From Gnetum montanum (taxonomy: Eukaryota > Streptophyta > Gnetopsida > Gnetales > Gnetaceae), in NCBI GenBank assembly GCA_015680685.1, contig MNCI01036143.1:1-64000 (forward strand): a stretch of 64,000 nucleotides of DNA, written 5' to 3'. Below the pieces are notes generated by a model. That model did no database searches, had not been told where the DNA came from, and saw only the letters and a program-made list of their open reading frames with translations. Position numbers and translations under genes: made by a program. This document shows, piece by piece, positions 46,541 through 58,275 of the stretch. The stretch's first letter is position 1, and each line of letters starts with the position of its first letter.

Positions 46541-48774
46541 AAAGAGAAAAAGAAGTTGACAAGTGGCCTTGGTAGTTACAATATTATAGAAAATTAAAAT
46601 ATAATTTCTAAAATACATAGTAATACAAGCTATAGTAGGAACTTACTTCATACACATATATATATTTTAAATTTTGCCTCTTCAAAATGAGATGTCAAGT
46701 CTTCTAAGTGGTGTATAAGACTTCCCAAACAATGAGATTCTCCTTTTCCTAGGAAAAATATCCCAAAAATATCTCAAAAATATCTCTCCTATCTTCTCTC
46801 TTAAGTAATTTGACTAACCAATCAGAGGATTACTTGTCCAATAAGCTAGGAGAAAATTATGTGATTTAGGAAGTTAGGAAGTATACATAAAATGAGCAGC
46901 ATTTTATGCTAACTTTAATGTGACTTTAAATGGGATAATCAATATGGAAAATTTTTAATAGGTAATGACTTATATATAATAATGTTTTAAAGTAAGCTTT
47001 TCTAAAACAGGGCTCCACACTATATGTATGATATTATGTACTTTGTTTAGATCCCTAATCTAATCTAATTTAAATTTTAAATTCTAAGTGCCACTAAGCT
47101 TTACAATTTTGTAATAGAAATATAATATAATCTCCACCTTATTGGTGGTAGTGGTAGTTAATTTATTTTTTCGGCATCCCGATAATTGTAGCTAAAATTC
47201 AGAATGACCTGAAAGACGAACCCGAAGGTGAAGACACCGAACCTGCAACTGATTCAACATACCAAAAATCTTTACCAGCAACTACCGGCATAGGAGAAGG
47301 CTCAGCTGCCGTGTCAGGAAACGTCGTTGTATCAAAGGCATTAGCATCGGGCATCGTTATATCTTTTCTGATTGCAGGTTCCAGGGCGGATAAATTGGTG
47401 ATTGCCGATTTTTTGTTGTTTCTTTTACCGCCTAGAACACCTTTTGAAATGCATTCCTAGGCCTACAACTGCCCGAAAATATTGTGCCATCTGTACCACG
47501 CAGTTTGTGATGATGTGTAAATCTTAGTGCTCCTCCCGCTACGGCAAAGCTTCTTCTTTTTGTTTTTAGAACGGCGAGGGTTTCAGAACAGCACAGAATC
47601 CAGCAAGGTTTGGTGATGCATGAGGGGGTTTTTGTGGCCCTGTTCACCTATCACAGAGGTAGTCAACATTGCTTATGTTTTGCTGCCCAACAAAAAATGA
47701 AATGCTGATGTCTGTCCCTTTTTTTTCCTCTGTTTCTTGATGACTGCCGCAACCATGTTTTTCTTTTCTCTGCATGAATAACATTGCGCTGATGTCTCTG
47801 CTGCCCTCTCCATCATTGCCTCCGGTCGTGGTCTGCACTACTGCACCATTGCCCTCAATCGTGACCTGCAAAATGCCGGTGAATATTGCGGTCTTCCCAG
47901 AGGCGCGATGCCTTGGTACCTTGCGCTCATACCATGGTGAAAAATTCTGATTTTCTGTTTAATTTGTGCAATGTGTCCCAAAAGAAATCAACGTCTCCCC
48001 TTTGGAACAGGGCTAAGGTTTATGCTTATCTTTTTACGGGAGAATGCATTAAAATCCCCATAGTGATTTCCATCTCTTTCTCTTCTTCTTCTTTATTCAA
48101 AAAAAAATGATAGAAACCAATACCTTTCCCAATCACATCTTGCCATTTCAAATATTTGTATTGTAATATTTCAGAAAATCTCAACCATCTCATGTCTCTG
48201 TTCCATACAATGGCTAAATGTGCCAACACCCATGAATGCAACATTCATCATGGTTGAGGAAATGCCCGAGTTTAACCTGATCTTGGGGAGATCATGGTTA
48301 GCGCAGCTTAGGACTGTCTCTTCACCTATACAGCATAGGATCCATTTTTCTTACACAGGTAGGGAGGTGGTGATCCATGGTGATGAGGTAGCAACATAAG
48401 AAATCCACAACGTAGACATGGAACAAGGCTTAGAGGTTGTAACCTCTGAGAATGAAGTGCTTGTCGTAGCTTACAGTGACCATTCGACAAAGGAATCAGC
48501 TCAGGGAGCTGGTTCCCAAAACGAGAGCACGTGGGCTGAGTTGCCCTTTGAAGTGGAGGGTAATGATATAGAAAAAGGCCCTGGCAAAGCATCTCAGCCT
48601 TATGTCTCATTCAACCCGCAATGGGTCAAGAAGCAGCTATGCATAACATAGCAACCGCACTGCTTTTTGCCAAGTTACCAACCCTTGCACATTTGTCACC
48701 TTTCTATTCTGCATCTATACTACTTGCTAATTAACCATTTTCCAAATCGTTAGCGTATCGGCCATTAACACGTG

Positions 48775-49062
48775 ATGGGCCTGAAATGGCCTAAAACTAG
48801 CAATGGCCTGAAATGGCCTAAAACTAGCAATGGCCCGAAATGACCTAAAACTATGTTATCCAACGGCCCAAAATGGCTTAAAACTAGCAATGGCCCAAAA
48901 TGGTCTAAAATTATGTTATCCAAGAAATGGCCTAAAACTAGCAATGGTCTAAAATGGCCTAAAACTATGTTATGCCATGGCCCAAAATGGCCTAAAACTA
49001 GCGATGGCCCGAAATGGCCTAGAACTAGCAAGGGGCCGAAATGGCCTAAAACTAGCATAAAA
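48775..49062 (+). repeat. 27-bp minisatellite in family II
   Basis: Units of 27 bp, 'GGCCTGAAATGGCCTAAAAC' followed by 'TAGCAAT', some broken by an inserted 'ATGTTATCCAA'. The period is nine codons, so one frame gives a repeated 'NGPKWPKTS'. It lies just after the protease region. Confidence 0.9.
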
Positions 49063-49413
49063 AAGTGAAAGTTTCGCATGACATTCACCATGTACATAAT
49101 GCGTAAGTTAGCATAAAATAAATTCACCTCTTTATTCAAAATTTTTGTCTTTTAGACAATGTTTGCAAAATTTTTACAAAAATTCAAAGTCTCAAAAAAA
49201 CTCCCATGCTATCATGGGTTGCCTCTACTCACATCATCTTCATCATTCACTTCTACATCACCCCCTTCAGCATTGCCTTCCCCTACGTCGTCCCTTGCTA
49301 CACCTTCATTCCTATCCTTTGTGGGCCCTGCACTGCTATCTAGAACTTGCATCGTAGAAATGAAGTAGTTAGCTAAGATAATGCACGCAAGTTATAACAG
49401 AGAATAAGCATTA

Positions 49414-52400
49414 CTATAGTAGGAAGAAACTAACTTGAGAAGGACCTACGTCTGTCTTGAAGGGTATCCAATCTAAATCAAGCCTGAGGCGATGCCACAC
49501 CTCCTCAGTCATGATATCCACCCAACGCCTATTGCTTGGTTCATCGTCTGTGGTAGCTTTCTCCTTTTCGGCGATCATCCATCTTGGTAGTCCTAGAGAA
49601 AAGGAGGTAGTTGCAGTCTCACCTATGGGAAGGTCCACTTTCCATTCAGGAGATTCCGTGACCTTTACTTGCTCTTTGAACTTGTCATAGGCCTCAGAAG
49701 CACCAATAGCATTTACAAACTCCTTATAGGTAAACGCCTCTATAGCGGCATCCCTGTATAGTTTACGATAGGTGGCATGTTCCAATTTATACATATGTTT
49801 ATGGTTTTTCTGGGACTACCTCCATTCATAAACCCTAGCATTGAAATATTTTCAATCTTGACATTTCTCGGCCAATAATTCTATTTGCATCTACTATTCT
49901 ATTATTTCGAGGGTGGCTTCATTGTTCTAATCCACAACTGTCCAAAATCTGGCATGATCTATCACAGTCGTGTGCTAGTCCTCATTATTGGTATCACGGG
50001 CTATGAGGAATTCATTCCTTGATTTGAGGTCTGCCACCTCGGTGCTCAAGTTGGCCTTCTCTTGCTCAGCTTTTTGGACCTATTTCCATAGGTCTTCATT
50101 GATGCACTTGTACTCCCACAAGGAGCGTGCTGAGTGTAAAGTGCATTTACAAGCCTCATCGTATGCGCGACAAGACACCTTGGTCACTTCAAGCAGGAAC
50201 ATAGGCATGACACCGACTTTCAAAGGTCGTGTCAGGTCCCATTTGAGTCAAGGGGCTATCACAATGTAAGGAGCCCATTAGTCACACTAGTGTAGCAAGG
50301 TTAGCAAATTCAAACCATCTAACATGGCAACATGAGAGCACCTAACACTACAACTTACCCACTTCAAGGTCGATCTGCCTAAGGTGGCTGATCATGTCAT
50401 CGACGATTCCCTACATAAACGTAAACTTATCAGGGGTCTCGACCCATGGTTTCACACGAATCAGAGGGAGTCCTGCAACATCAACAGTGGCACCTATCAT
50501 ATAACTAAACATGTTAGCAATGACCAAAATGGGCCATGACATGATGGAGATATCGTTAAAATTACCAACATCTAATTACGGTTCCCTTTCTTGTTAACAC
50601 AAAACGATGGTGGTAGCCTTGGTAGAAGTCCCTACCAGGTCTTTACGGGTGTCTTCTTCATGCACTGGTGCCTTTTCTTTTGAGAGACTAGTGTCTTTTT
50701 TATTTAAGGGAGGCTCCTCTTCATCTCCAAAAAAATCCTCCTCGTTAGTAGGAGGATTCTGCCTAATAACAAGAGCCCCTTCCTTAGTGGCAGGAGCTCC
50801 TTTCTTCTTGACTGGGGCCCTTCTCTCTGAGATCGGGGCCTTCGTGTCTTTATTTTTCACCTCTATCTTGGGAGCCAACACGTCTTCATCACCTTCTTCT
50901 TCTTCCTCTTCTTCCTTTGGCAGCCAAAAACATGTTGGTGTTAGCGCAAAATAGGTTAGCCTAAAGCAAGTGTTATGCTACACTACATTGTCTAGTGTAG
51001 CATAGTCTAATAGGTGTTAGCAAAGTAGGCAAAGAAATAAGCATGGGTAGAAGTATTTACCAATGGGGGTTGCATCCTTTGTAGTTTAAGCTACAATCTC
51101 CTCCCCTCTTCTTCTTCAGCACGAAGGGTTTCCTTGGCCAAAGGAGGCCTCTTTCATTGCAACTTATTGGCCATAGTCTCAGCTATGAGACGTTTCCCCT
51201 ATGACATGCTACCAGCTATAGCAGTGAATGTCTCTCCTATGCTGTCCTAGCCACAAAAGTTACGGGCCACCTGATCCTTAGTCGTCATAGAGAATAACTC
51301 CGCAATTATTTCTTGGGGATCTTGGGCTCGGGTCGTCCAGAGGATTTGGCAGATCCACAATCTGGAAATCTGGTTGCAATTTCGCATGATCCAGAATCCA
51401 TTCTCGTGAACTACTAGAACCTCCAAAAAGCACCGCAAGTAGGCTATGTAGAAGGCATAATGCATGTTAAAACAAGACTCCTACTTCTTATGCAGTCCTA
51501 TGATTTCAGCTTGTAGGCCTTTACATAGAAAATTAGCCCAGCTGTAGCAGGCCCTTTCCTCCATGACCTCATGCATTGCCTAGGCCTGTTCAATCCAAAG
51601 GATCTTCCCTTGGGAAAGTAGCTAGGGAAATGCACGAGCATGGAAGACAAGGTAAACCTCCCTGGGGGGTCCTGGCCTGAGCTTCTCCATGGGGAGCCAC
51701 TTTTGCTCCTTGGCAATTCCTAACCACTCTTGAATGTCCTTCTTTTGAAGGCTTAGCTCTCTCTTGCTCTTCGACCCTATAAGGATGCCATCAGTGGGGA
51801 CACCAAAAGGATCTACGAACAGCTGGTCATTGATTTCTATGATCACCCGTATGTCGTGTATGTGCGTGTGAAAGCGATCTTCCCTACTGGAAAAGGAGTC
51901 GACCAAGGAAAGCATCTTGGTGGTAGGAATGCTCGAGTTCAGGGCCAAGAACAGATCCATAAGCCTAGCCTTTTGGATGTTTTGGACTAAGGAGTCTGAG
52001 GTCGCATTGCATATCCAACACTGGCTCGCATCCACTTCTCCATACTTGAAGTAGATGTTTGCCTCCTGGTTCTCAGTGGTTATCACCGTCACCTCCTGGG
52101 GCTTTTTTGCCCCTATAGCAGTTTGCATAGAAGTTCTTAGCATAAAAACATGGAAAACATAAAATATTGCAAAGGAACTTAAGCATGTAGCACCCACTGT
52201 TTAGCTTACCAAGTTTGTACAATAAGAGGAACAATAGAAGACTAACTAGAAGTTGTTCAACAATGATCGGTTTGAATGGTGCTCATCCCTCATCCAGCCA
52301 ACCAGACTCCTTACACTTGGCATAGGGAATGGGATGTAGGTCTAGGTAGGTGTGGTACTCACCCCTGCATTGACCAATCACACCTACATGCAGGTTATCA

Positions 52401-52540
52401 ATAGAAGAGAACTCCTGCAGAGCTATCCGTGCTGTGGTCAGCACACTCAATTTTTCGTGAAGCCCTTCCTTGTTAATGTAAAACCTGATAAAAAAACATA
52501 ATATTAGAATTTGGCTAGCATAGAAAGCATCACACAATAT
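49414..52540 (-). pseudogene. Antisense accessory ORF of family II
   Basis: A gene-like frame runs opposite to gag-pol over about 3.1 kb, with stops that look like single-base damage. From its N-terminus: 52,537-52,283; a 191-codon piece at 52,197-51,622 ('CWICNATSDSLVQNIQKARL', 'VDPFGVPTDGILIGS'), where the last segment resembles the F-x-x-P-x-x-G-I of plant-mobile-domain or transposon-protein modules; more globular sequence to 51,250; a Lys/Glu/Pro-rich linker at 50,880-50,590; a heptad-like coil around 50,080-49,900 ('KAEQEKANLSTEVADLKSRN'); and an acidic C-terminal part at 49,794-49,414. Antisense accessory ORFs are known in the Tat lineage, but in a different place (next to the 3' LTR). 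Whether this is native to the element or a nested insertion is open. Function unknown. Confidence 0.5.
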
Positions 52541-54580
52541 AGCAGAAGAAGGTTACAAAACTCACCCGCCAGCATAGTAGATAGTCCCTAGTGGGTTTTG
52601 GAAGCACGTTCCCATATGATGTGCAACAAACAACGTGTTGTAAGGATGATAGCAATTGTACTTAGGCATACCCTAGATCCAAGCCAAACACCTCAAATCT
52701 TTGGGATGTTAACTAGATCCTTCTCCCTACCTACTTATGATTGCCCTATCCATCAAAAATGTCAAGATACTCTAGTTTTCCCCAAGCAACAAGGTTTCTA
52801 TTATGACAGTGCCTCTTCCTCCTCTAGGTATGACCAAATGATCACACTGAAATGTTGGAGGAGAAATTATAACAACTCCTATGCTCCTTGTCTGAACCAG
52901 ACCCCTCACTCTCCCACACATGTATGGGGAGGAGGAACATTGGTCATTGGTTTGCTCATGCAACATAGGACCCCTATGATTTCTAGGATAATCAGAGTTG
53001 GCCTCAACGTTATCCTACACAACACAACCAACAAATGTTAGCATCATACCCAAGTGCAATACATACATAGCGTAGCAAGACCTGGCATTTTAGCATATAG
53101 CATAACATAACCCTCTTCCTACACATAGCGTAGCAAAAACATGAAAGCAATAGCATAGCAAGAATAGCCTAGCATAGCAACAGAGCGATTAGCCCTAGCA
53201 AAATGATTAGCACTACACCCTGACAAAACACTTGTCACACTATCACATCACGCACTACCAAACCCTCCTGAGGATCCTACGCTATGCCATTCGAAAGCCA
53301 AGTAACTTAAACTATCCAAACCCCTGCGGTAAAGATAGCCGAAGTGATGGCGGTCTAGGTGACCTTGCATGCAATGATAGCATAGCATTTGTACATATGC
53401 CATGGCTGAATCGGCAACAACAATGGTGTAAAGGCTAAAACAATGACAACACAATGATAGGAAACACAAATAGCCAAAATTAAATCACAAAATTGAAAAT
53501 AGAAAACCAAAATGATAATAGAAGCACAAGGAAACAGAGGAAGTGTAGTAGCCTACTAGGTTAATGGCGTGTCCTCTAGCACCATGATGCGTGCTTGTGT
53601 CACGTGCCCTAGGGTTTCCTTCACCTCCTCGACCTTTGCAAGTGTCAAGTGAGTGCATTCTTTCTTTCAAGCCATCGTCCTAGTTCTAGAATTTTCCCTG
53701 TCCCTATGCAAAAATTGCCTTGCTCTCTATTAGCATAATCACTCTGTGCTTTGAAATTTCTTTGTGCTTTGAATGTGGGCTCTAGGGTCTTACGGTGAGA
53801 ATAACAAGCTTACTAAGGTTTAATTCCTATTTATGGCCGTAATGGTGAAAAAGGGAAAACTTTCTATTCTCTCTTTGTTTAATGCGGGGTTTGCCCTGTA
53901 GCGTAGCATGCCCACAATGACATCATAGCACTGTTAAAAATTAAAGACAGGTAGACCTTGGCAAAAGCTCTTGGCACATTTTGAGCTAACCATTTTCTTT
54001 CCCAAGAAATGAAAAATTATATACTTTTTTAGATAGCAGTCTGAAAAGACCTTAAACTAGCAATCTTAGTGTAGCCTTGACTTTAGTGGTCCAAAAAGAC
54101 CTTAAACTAGCATTCCTAGTGTAGCATTTCATCTAGTTAATGGTCCAAAAAGACCTTAAACTTGTAGCTTCGATCTGGTAGACGTATGCGGTTTGCAATG
54201 ACATTAAACTAGCAGTTTCACATTTTTTCATCAATAGTTTTACATTTTTTAGCAGTTTTCCATCCCCATACCTTAGCAGTCTGCCATGACTTTAAACTAG
54301 CAAATTTTAATCTTTATATCATTCTTTGCTAGTTACATCTCATCATTGTTTTGCAAATTGTCATTACACACAATTGCTACCGACAGGTGCCTCTTAACTA
54401 GACTCTCATTTCATCTTCTTAGGTTGAGCAAAAAATGGAAATCCATCGCATTATCTTCACATCTTTAGCTTTAGCCAATCCACATGGCAAGCTCGCAAGA
54501 CCATTGAACCCAGACCTAATGGACTGGGGGTCAACCATGGCTAGCATCATAGCATCCTTAGAAACATCCCTAGACTAGCT
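52541..54580. other. Family II inter-ORF region
   Basis: No plus-strand gene is recognised between the antisense ORF and the RT. It contains many TAGCATAGC/TAGCGTAGC motifs at 53,050-53,185 (and near 50,975 and 53,900), and a degenerate tandem repeat at 54,030-54,310. Confidence 0.5.
54030..54310 (+). repeat. Degenerate repeat with core CTTAAACTAGCA
   Basis: Five or more diverged units of the type 'GTCCAAAAAGACCTTAAACT' then 'AGCA'. The same core recurs after the integrase (57,930-58,270) and, as 'CCTAAAACTAGCA', in the minisatellite at 48,775. Confidence 0.7.
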
Positions 54581-54589
54581 CGAGCATTT

Positions 54590-56048
54590 GGTCTAAACAC
54601 TAGATCTAAAGGTTGGGGATGTAACTGAGGATCCTCTCATTGAGACACCTATGACCACGTCCAAAGGAAAAGTAAAAATGTTAAAGCTTAGTTCCCTCTT
54701 AGATGCGCAAACACATGAAGATGTAGCCAAGATTCTGCAAGACAACATTAAAGTTTTTGCATGGTCATACCGCAACATGCCAGGTTTATATCTGAGGCTA
54801 ATATAGCACAACATTGTCCTAGACCAGCGCATGAAGGCAATCAAGTAGAAAGCTCATAAGGTTAAACTAGAAATTTCATTAGCTGTAAGGGATGAAATCA
54901 CCAAGCTATACCAAACTGGTTTCATCCGTGCAGTTGATTACTTAGAATGGGTGTCCAACATCATTATGGTTTCTAAGAAAACGGGAGGAATAAAAATCTG
55001 TATAGACTTTCAAGATCTGAACAAGGTAACGATCAAAGACGATTTCCCACTTCCAAGCATCGATCAACTCATTGACACTTTAGTTGGTCATGCTCTGTTA
55101 TCCTTCATGGATGGTTTCTCTAGCTACAACCAAATTCACATTAACCCAGAGCATCAGGTAACAAGAACCTTCATGACCCCATGGGGTACCTTTTGTTACA
55201 CCATGATGCCTTTTGGGCTTAAGAACATCGGAGCAACCTACCACCGAGCCATGACTTACATCTTTAGTGACTACATCCTAGAAACGCTAAATGACTACGT
55301 GGATGATATAGTGGTCAAGTCCAAAGAGGCCGCTGATCACCCACACGATCTAGGGATATTCCTCAAGTATTGTCAAATGCATGATTTGCACCTAAATCCT
55401 AAGAAATGTGTCTTTGGGGTAAAAATCATATGCATGTTAGGGTTTGTAGTATTGGTGGCCGGGATAAGGGTGAACCTTGACAAAGTTAAGGCCATTGTCA
55501 ACCTCATACCTCCTACAAACCTTAAGTAATTGCGTGGTTTGCAAGGTAGGGTACAATTCAGCCGAAGGTTTATAGCAAAGTTGACTAACAAGTTACACCC
55601 TATGCAACATCTTCTAAAGAAAGGGGTTAACTTCGAGTGGACAACTCAATGTCAACAAGCCTTTGATGACTTGAGAAAAGAGGTTTTTCACCTTGTAATT
55701 ATGCATCCACCAAAGAGAGATAAACCTTTCTTCATCTACCTTGCCACCTCTGACACATCTATCGCAGCATTGTTATGTCAGAAATGAGACGGTGGATTTG
55801 AGATACCAGTGTATTATCTGAGTCATGCATTAATAGTGCATGAGATGAAATACAACGAAGTAGAGAGGAATTGCCTTGCCTTAGTATTTGTGTTAAAAAA
55901 GTGGAGGTATTACCTATTTCACAGTACAATGAACTTTGTTTGCAAAAGCAACATACTCTGGGCTATAACTAACAACCTATATGAAAGTAGCAGGATAGCT
56001 CAGTGGAAAGAAATAACCGTGAAGTTCAACTTACACTATGTGAGCTAG
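54590..56048 (+). pseudogene. Family II reverse transcriptase and RNase H
   Basis: 54,590-54,950 is the pre-RT stretch ('VFAWSYRNMPGL', 'LYQTGFIRAVDYLEWVSNII'). The RT core is open at 54,951-55,529: 'GGIKICIDFQDLNK', 'SFMDGFSSYNQI', 'RTFMTPWGTFCYTMMPFGLK', and the catalytic box 'YVDDIVVKS' intact near 55,300. RNase H continues at 55,530-55,787 and 55,809-56,048 ('IYLATSDTSIAALLCQK', 'YYLSHALIVHEMKYNEVER'), where the usual first catalytic Asp of 'L-D-A-S' is replaced by T-S-D. Single stops fall at 55,529 and 55,785. This is the best-kept piece of coding sequence in the window. It copies the element RNA into DNA in live relatives. Confidence 0.93.
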
Positions 56049-56072
56049 CTATTAACGAAGGGTCAAGCCATA

Positions 56073-57905
56073 GTGAACCAACTTACAGCCTTACCCGTCG
56101 ATGACCAGCCAACCATAGATCCTGAATTTAGAGACGAACATGTTAGCACCATCAATGCTATCACATCGCATCTCGAAGCTACCTTACACTTTGACGGTGC
56201 CTCAACCATGCGAGGATGTACTACAACTACCATCATTACGTTCCCCTCTGAGGAAATGCACCCATTTACTTATTTTTTTTCTTTCTCCTACACCAACAAT
56301 GTGGTAGAGTACAAGGGGCTACTCAGAGGCCTCTCAGCTGCCCAAACACTATGCATACAACACTTGATGATTCGTAGTGATTCACAACTAGTTGTGAATC
56401 AAATCACTAAGGTATATGCTTGCAAAGTTATGCACCTACAACCCTATTGTGACCTAGCAAAAAGCCTACTCAAACAATTTGTAACTACAGATGTGCAACA
56501 TGTGCCACACATCAAGAACACCGTAGTAGATGCCTTAGCCACCATAGCACTAAATATTTCACCACACTCGTTTGCAAGTCTGTTGGCTTTAATTTTAAAA
56601 TGTACTGAGCCTATCACTCAGGTGGGACACATGGCCTCTCTCAGTTCCGTGGATACCCATGAGTGGTACGCCAACATTAAATACTACCTGCAACATAGTG
56701 AACCCCCAAACAGACTGACATTTGCCCAGAGAGATGTGATCTACAAATGTGCCTGGAAATATACGCTCATGAGAAATGATGCCCTGTGCAAACATTCCTA
56801 TGATAGGATATTGCTGGCATGCATGGGTGAGGAGTAGGCACGAAAGGTGGTTAATGAAGTACATGAGGGACTATGTGATGGACACATAGCACCTAGGGCT
56901 ATGGCTGTGAAAATCAAATTCCTAGGGTACTACTGGCCCCATATGGAGTGTGATTGCCTATGAAAAGTTAAGATGCGTGACACGTGCTAGAGATACAAAA
57001 ATCTCATACACGTCTCACCCATAGAGTTGCACCCAATGTAGATCACATGGCCTTTCTAACGATGGGGACTAAACCTCATAGGACATATCATGCCTAAGTC
57101 CTCCATAGGGCATAGCTTCATCATCACTGCCACTGAGTATTTTACTAAGTGGGTGGAAGATATCCCCCTAAGAAAGATGACATCTTAGCAGGTTTTCCAC
57201 TTCATCCTAGATAACATCATGACAAGGTTTGGGCTTCCGATGACTATTGTAACTGACAATGGACCATAGTTCAGTAGTACAAAAACTTGAACCTTCTATA
57301 GCAATCTGGGCATCAGGCAATCATTCTTCTCCTTGTATTACCTATAGGAAAACAAGTAGGCAGAGGATACAAATAATTCCATCATAAAATTTCTAAAGCG
57401 GATGCTTAACAACAACAAGAGGTGGTGGCATAAGAAAATCCTCTATGTTCTATGGGCCTATAGGACGACATGCAGGACTGCGATAAGTAAGACACCTTAA
57501 AATCTTGTTTCTGGATCTGAAGCTGTGTTGCCTCTTGAGTTGCATGTACCATCACTCCAGATGATCCTCTTTGATGTCATGAGTGAAGCCCAGAATAATG
57601 AGTCAAGGATTATCGACCTCGGCTCAATAGAGAAGGAGCAGGCACAAACACTGAGTTGCATAGAGCACTACCAGAGCAAGAAATGGCAAAAACACCATGC
57701 AAACCCACATAAACAGCTAATACAGAAAGGAGGCCTCATCCTCAAGGCTGTCCATGAGCATGTGAGAAAATTCTCAACCAACTAGAAAGGCCCATACATG
57801 GTCACTAAAGCCTTTGGGAATGGAGCCTTCAAGCTGGCGGACATGGATGGCAACGAGTTTGCAAACCTGGTGAATCACTCGTACCTTAGGCCATACTATA
57901 TCTAA
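56073..57905 (+). pseudogene. Family II archaeal-type RNase H and integrase
   Basis: A second RNase H, open to 56,837, has all four acidic residues in place ('LHFDGAS', 'NNVVEYKGL', 'RSDSQLVVNQ', 'VVDALATIA'). Two RNase H domains in one pol mark the Tat lineage. The integrase follows: a zinc-binding start ('[15 protein letters not shown]', with the C-x2-C damaged), then the catalytic core with 'ATEYFTKWVED' (first Asp is Glu), 'IVTDNGP', and 'AEDTNNSIIKFLKRML' (Glu present). The C-terminal part is open at 57,525-57,785, and the end 'KLADMDGNEF' to 'SYLRPYY' closes near 57,905. Stops at several Trp/Gln codons in 56,950-57,500 kill it. Confidence 0.92.
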
Positions 57906-57924
57906 GCACATGGAGTAGACAAGA

Positions 57925-58275
57925 AAATGTATGCTACAATGTAAAACTAGCAAAGGTGAACAAACGTTTGCTACAACGTTAAATTGGCACAACTTTACCA
58001 ACATCTGCTACGATGTAAAATTGGTGTAGATATTCTCCTACAATGTAAAATTGGCAACAAACATCTGCTATGATGTAAAATTGGCACAGATAGTCTGCTA
58101 TGATGTAAAACTGGCAACAAATTTGGAAATAGTCCACTATGACTATAAAATGGCACAACACATCCGCTATGAGATTAAACTAGCACATATGGTCTACTGG
58201 GACCTTAAACTAACACAATAGTCTACTGAGACCTTAAACTAGCACATGATCTATCAGGACCTTAAACTAGGTTTG
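57925..58275 (+). repeat. Degenerate tandem repeat after the integrase
   Basis: About ten units of roughly 30-35 bp built on 'GCTATGATGTAAAATTGGCA' that grade into 'GGGACCTTAAACTAGCACA'. They share the CTTAAACTAGCA core with 54,030-54,310. Confidence 0.75.

Larger units (their letters stand above)
45168..48228 (-). mobile_element. Family III LTR-type insertion G (3,061 bp)
   Basis: The ends are TGTTGGC...GCCAACA (perfect 7-bp inverted termini) and the flanks are a 5-bp target duplication CCCAT (45,163-45,167 and 48,229-48,233), the hallmark of LTR-element integration. Promoter orientation is minus, with TATAAAAA at 46,367-46,374. No gag or pol and no internal LTR pair could be seen, so it is either a very long solo LTR or a non-autonomous element. 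The block 47,150-47,930 is GC-richer and partly open in several frames. Its relative is element F (17,280-19,990). Confidence 0.85.
44731..48420 (+). pseudogene. Family II protease region, split by the family III insertion
   Basis: The left part (44,731-45,167) and the right part (48,229-48,420) belong together. The right part has 'EEMPEFNLILGRSWLAQLRT', the conserved L-G-R-x-W-L that closes plant gypsy retroviral-type proteases. The left part has the active-site region, where the expected D-T/S-G reads 'VVDGTAMNVIPFPIVDKL'. The insertion 45,168-48,228 is flanked by CCCAT on both sides, and taking it out with one CCCAT leaves a continuous frame across the junction. So the protease was in frame here when it was hit. 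A TAG at about 45,110 also interrupts it. Confidence 0.8.

Noticed and set aside
47432-47871. Minus-strand frames in the GC-rich block of insertion G as captured exons
   Set aside because: Short, overlapping in several frames and without recognisable domains. The openness follows from base composition.
49145-49368. Plus-strand Ser/His-rich frames (70 codons)
   Set aside because: Low-complexity reading opposite the start of the antisense ORF region. No motif and no partner in other copies.
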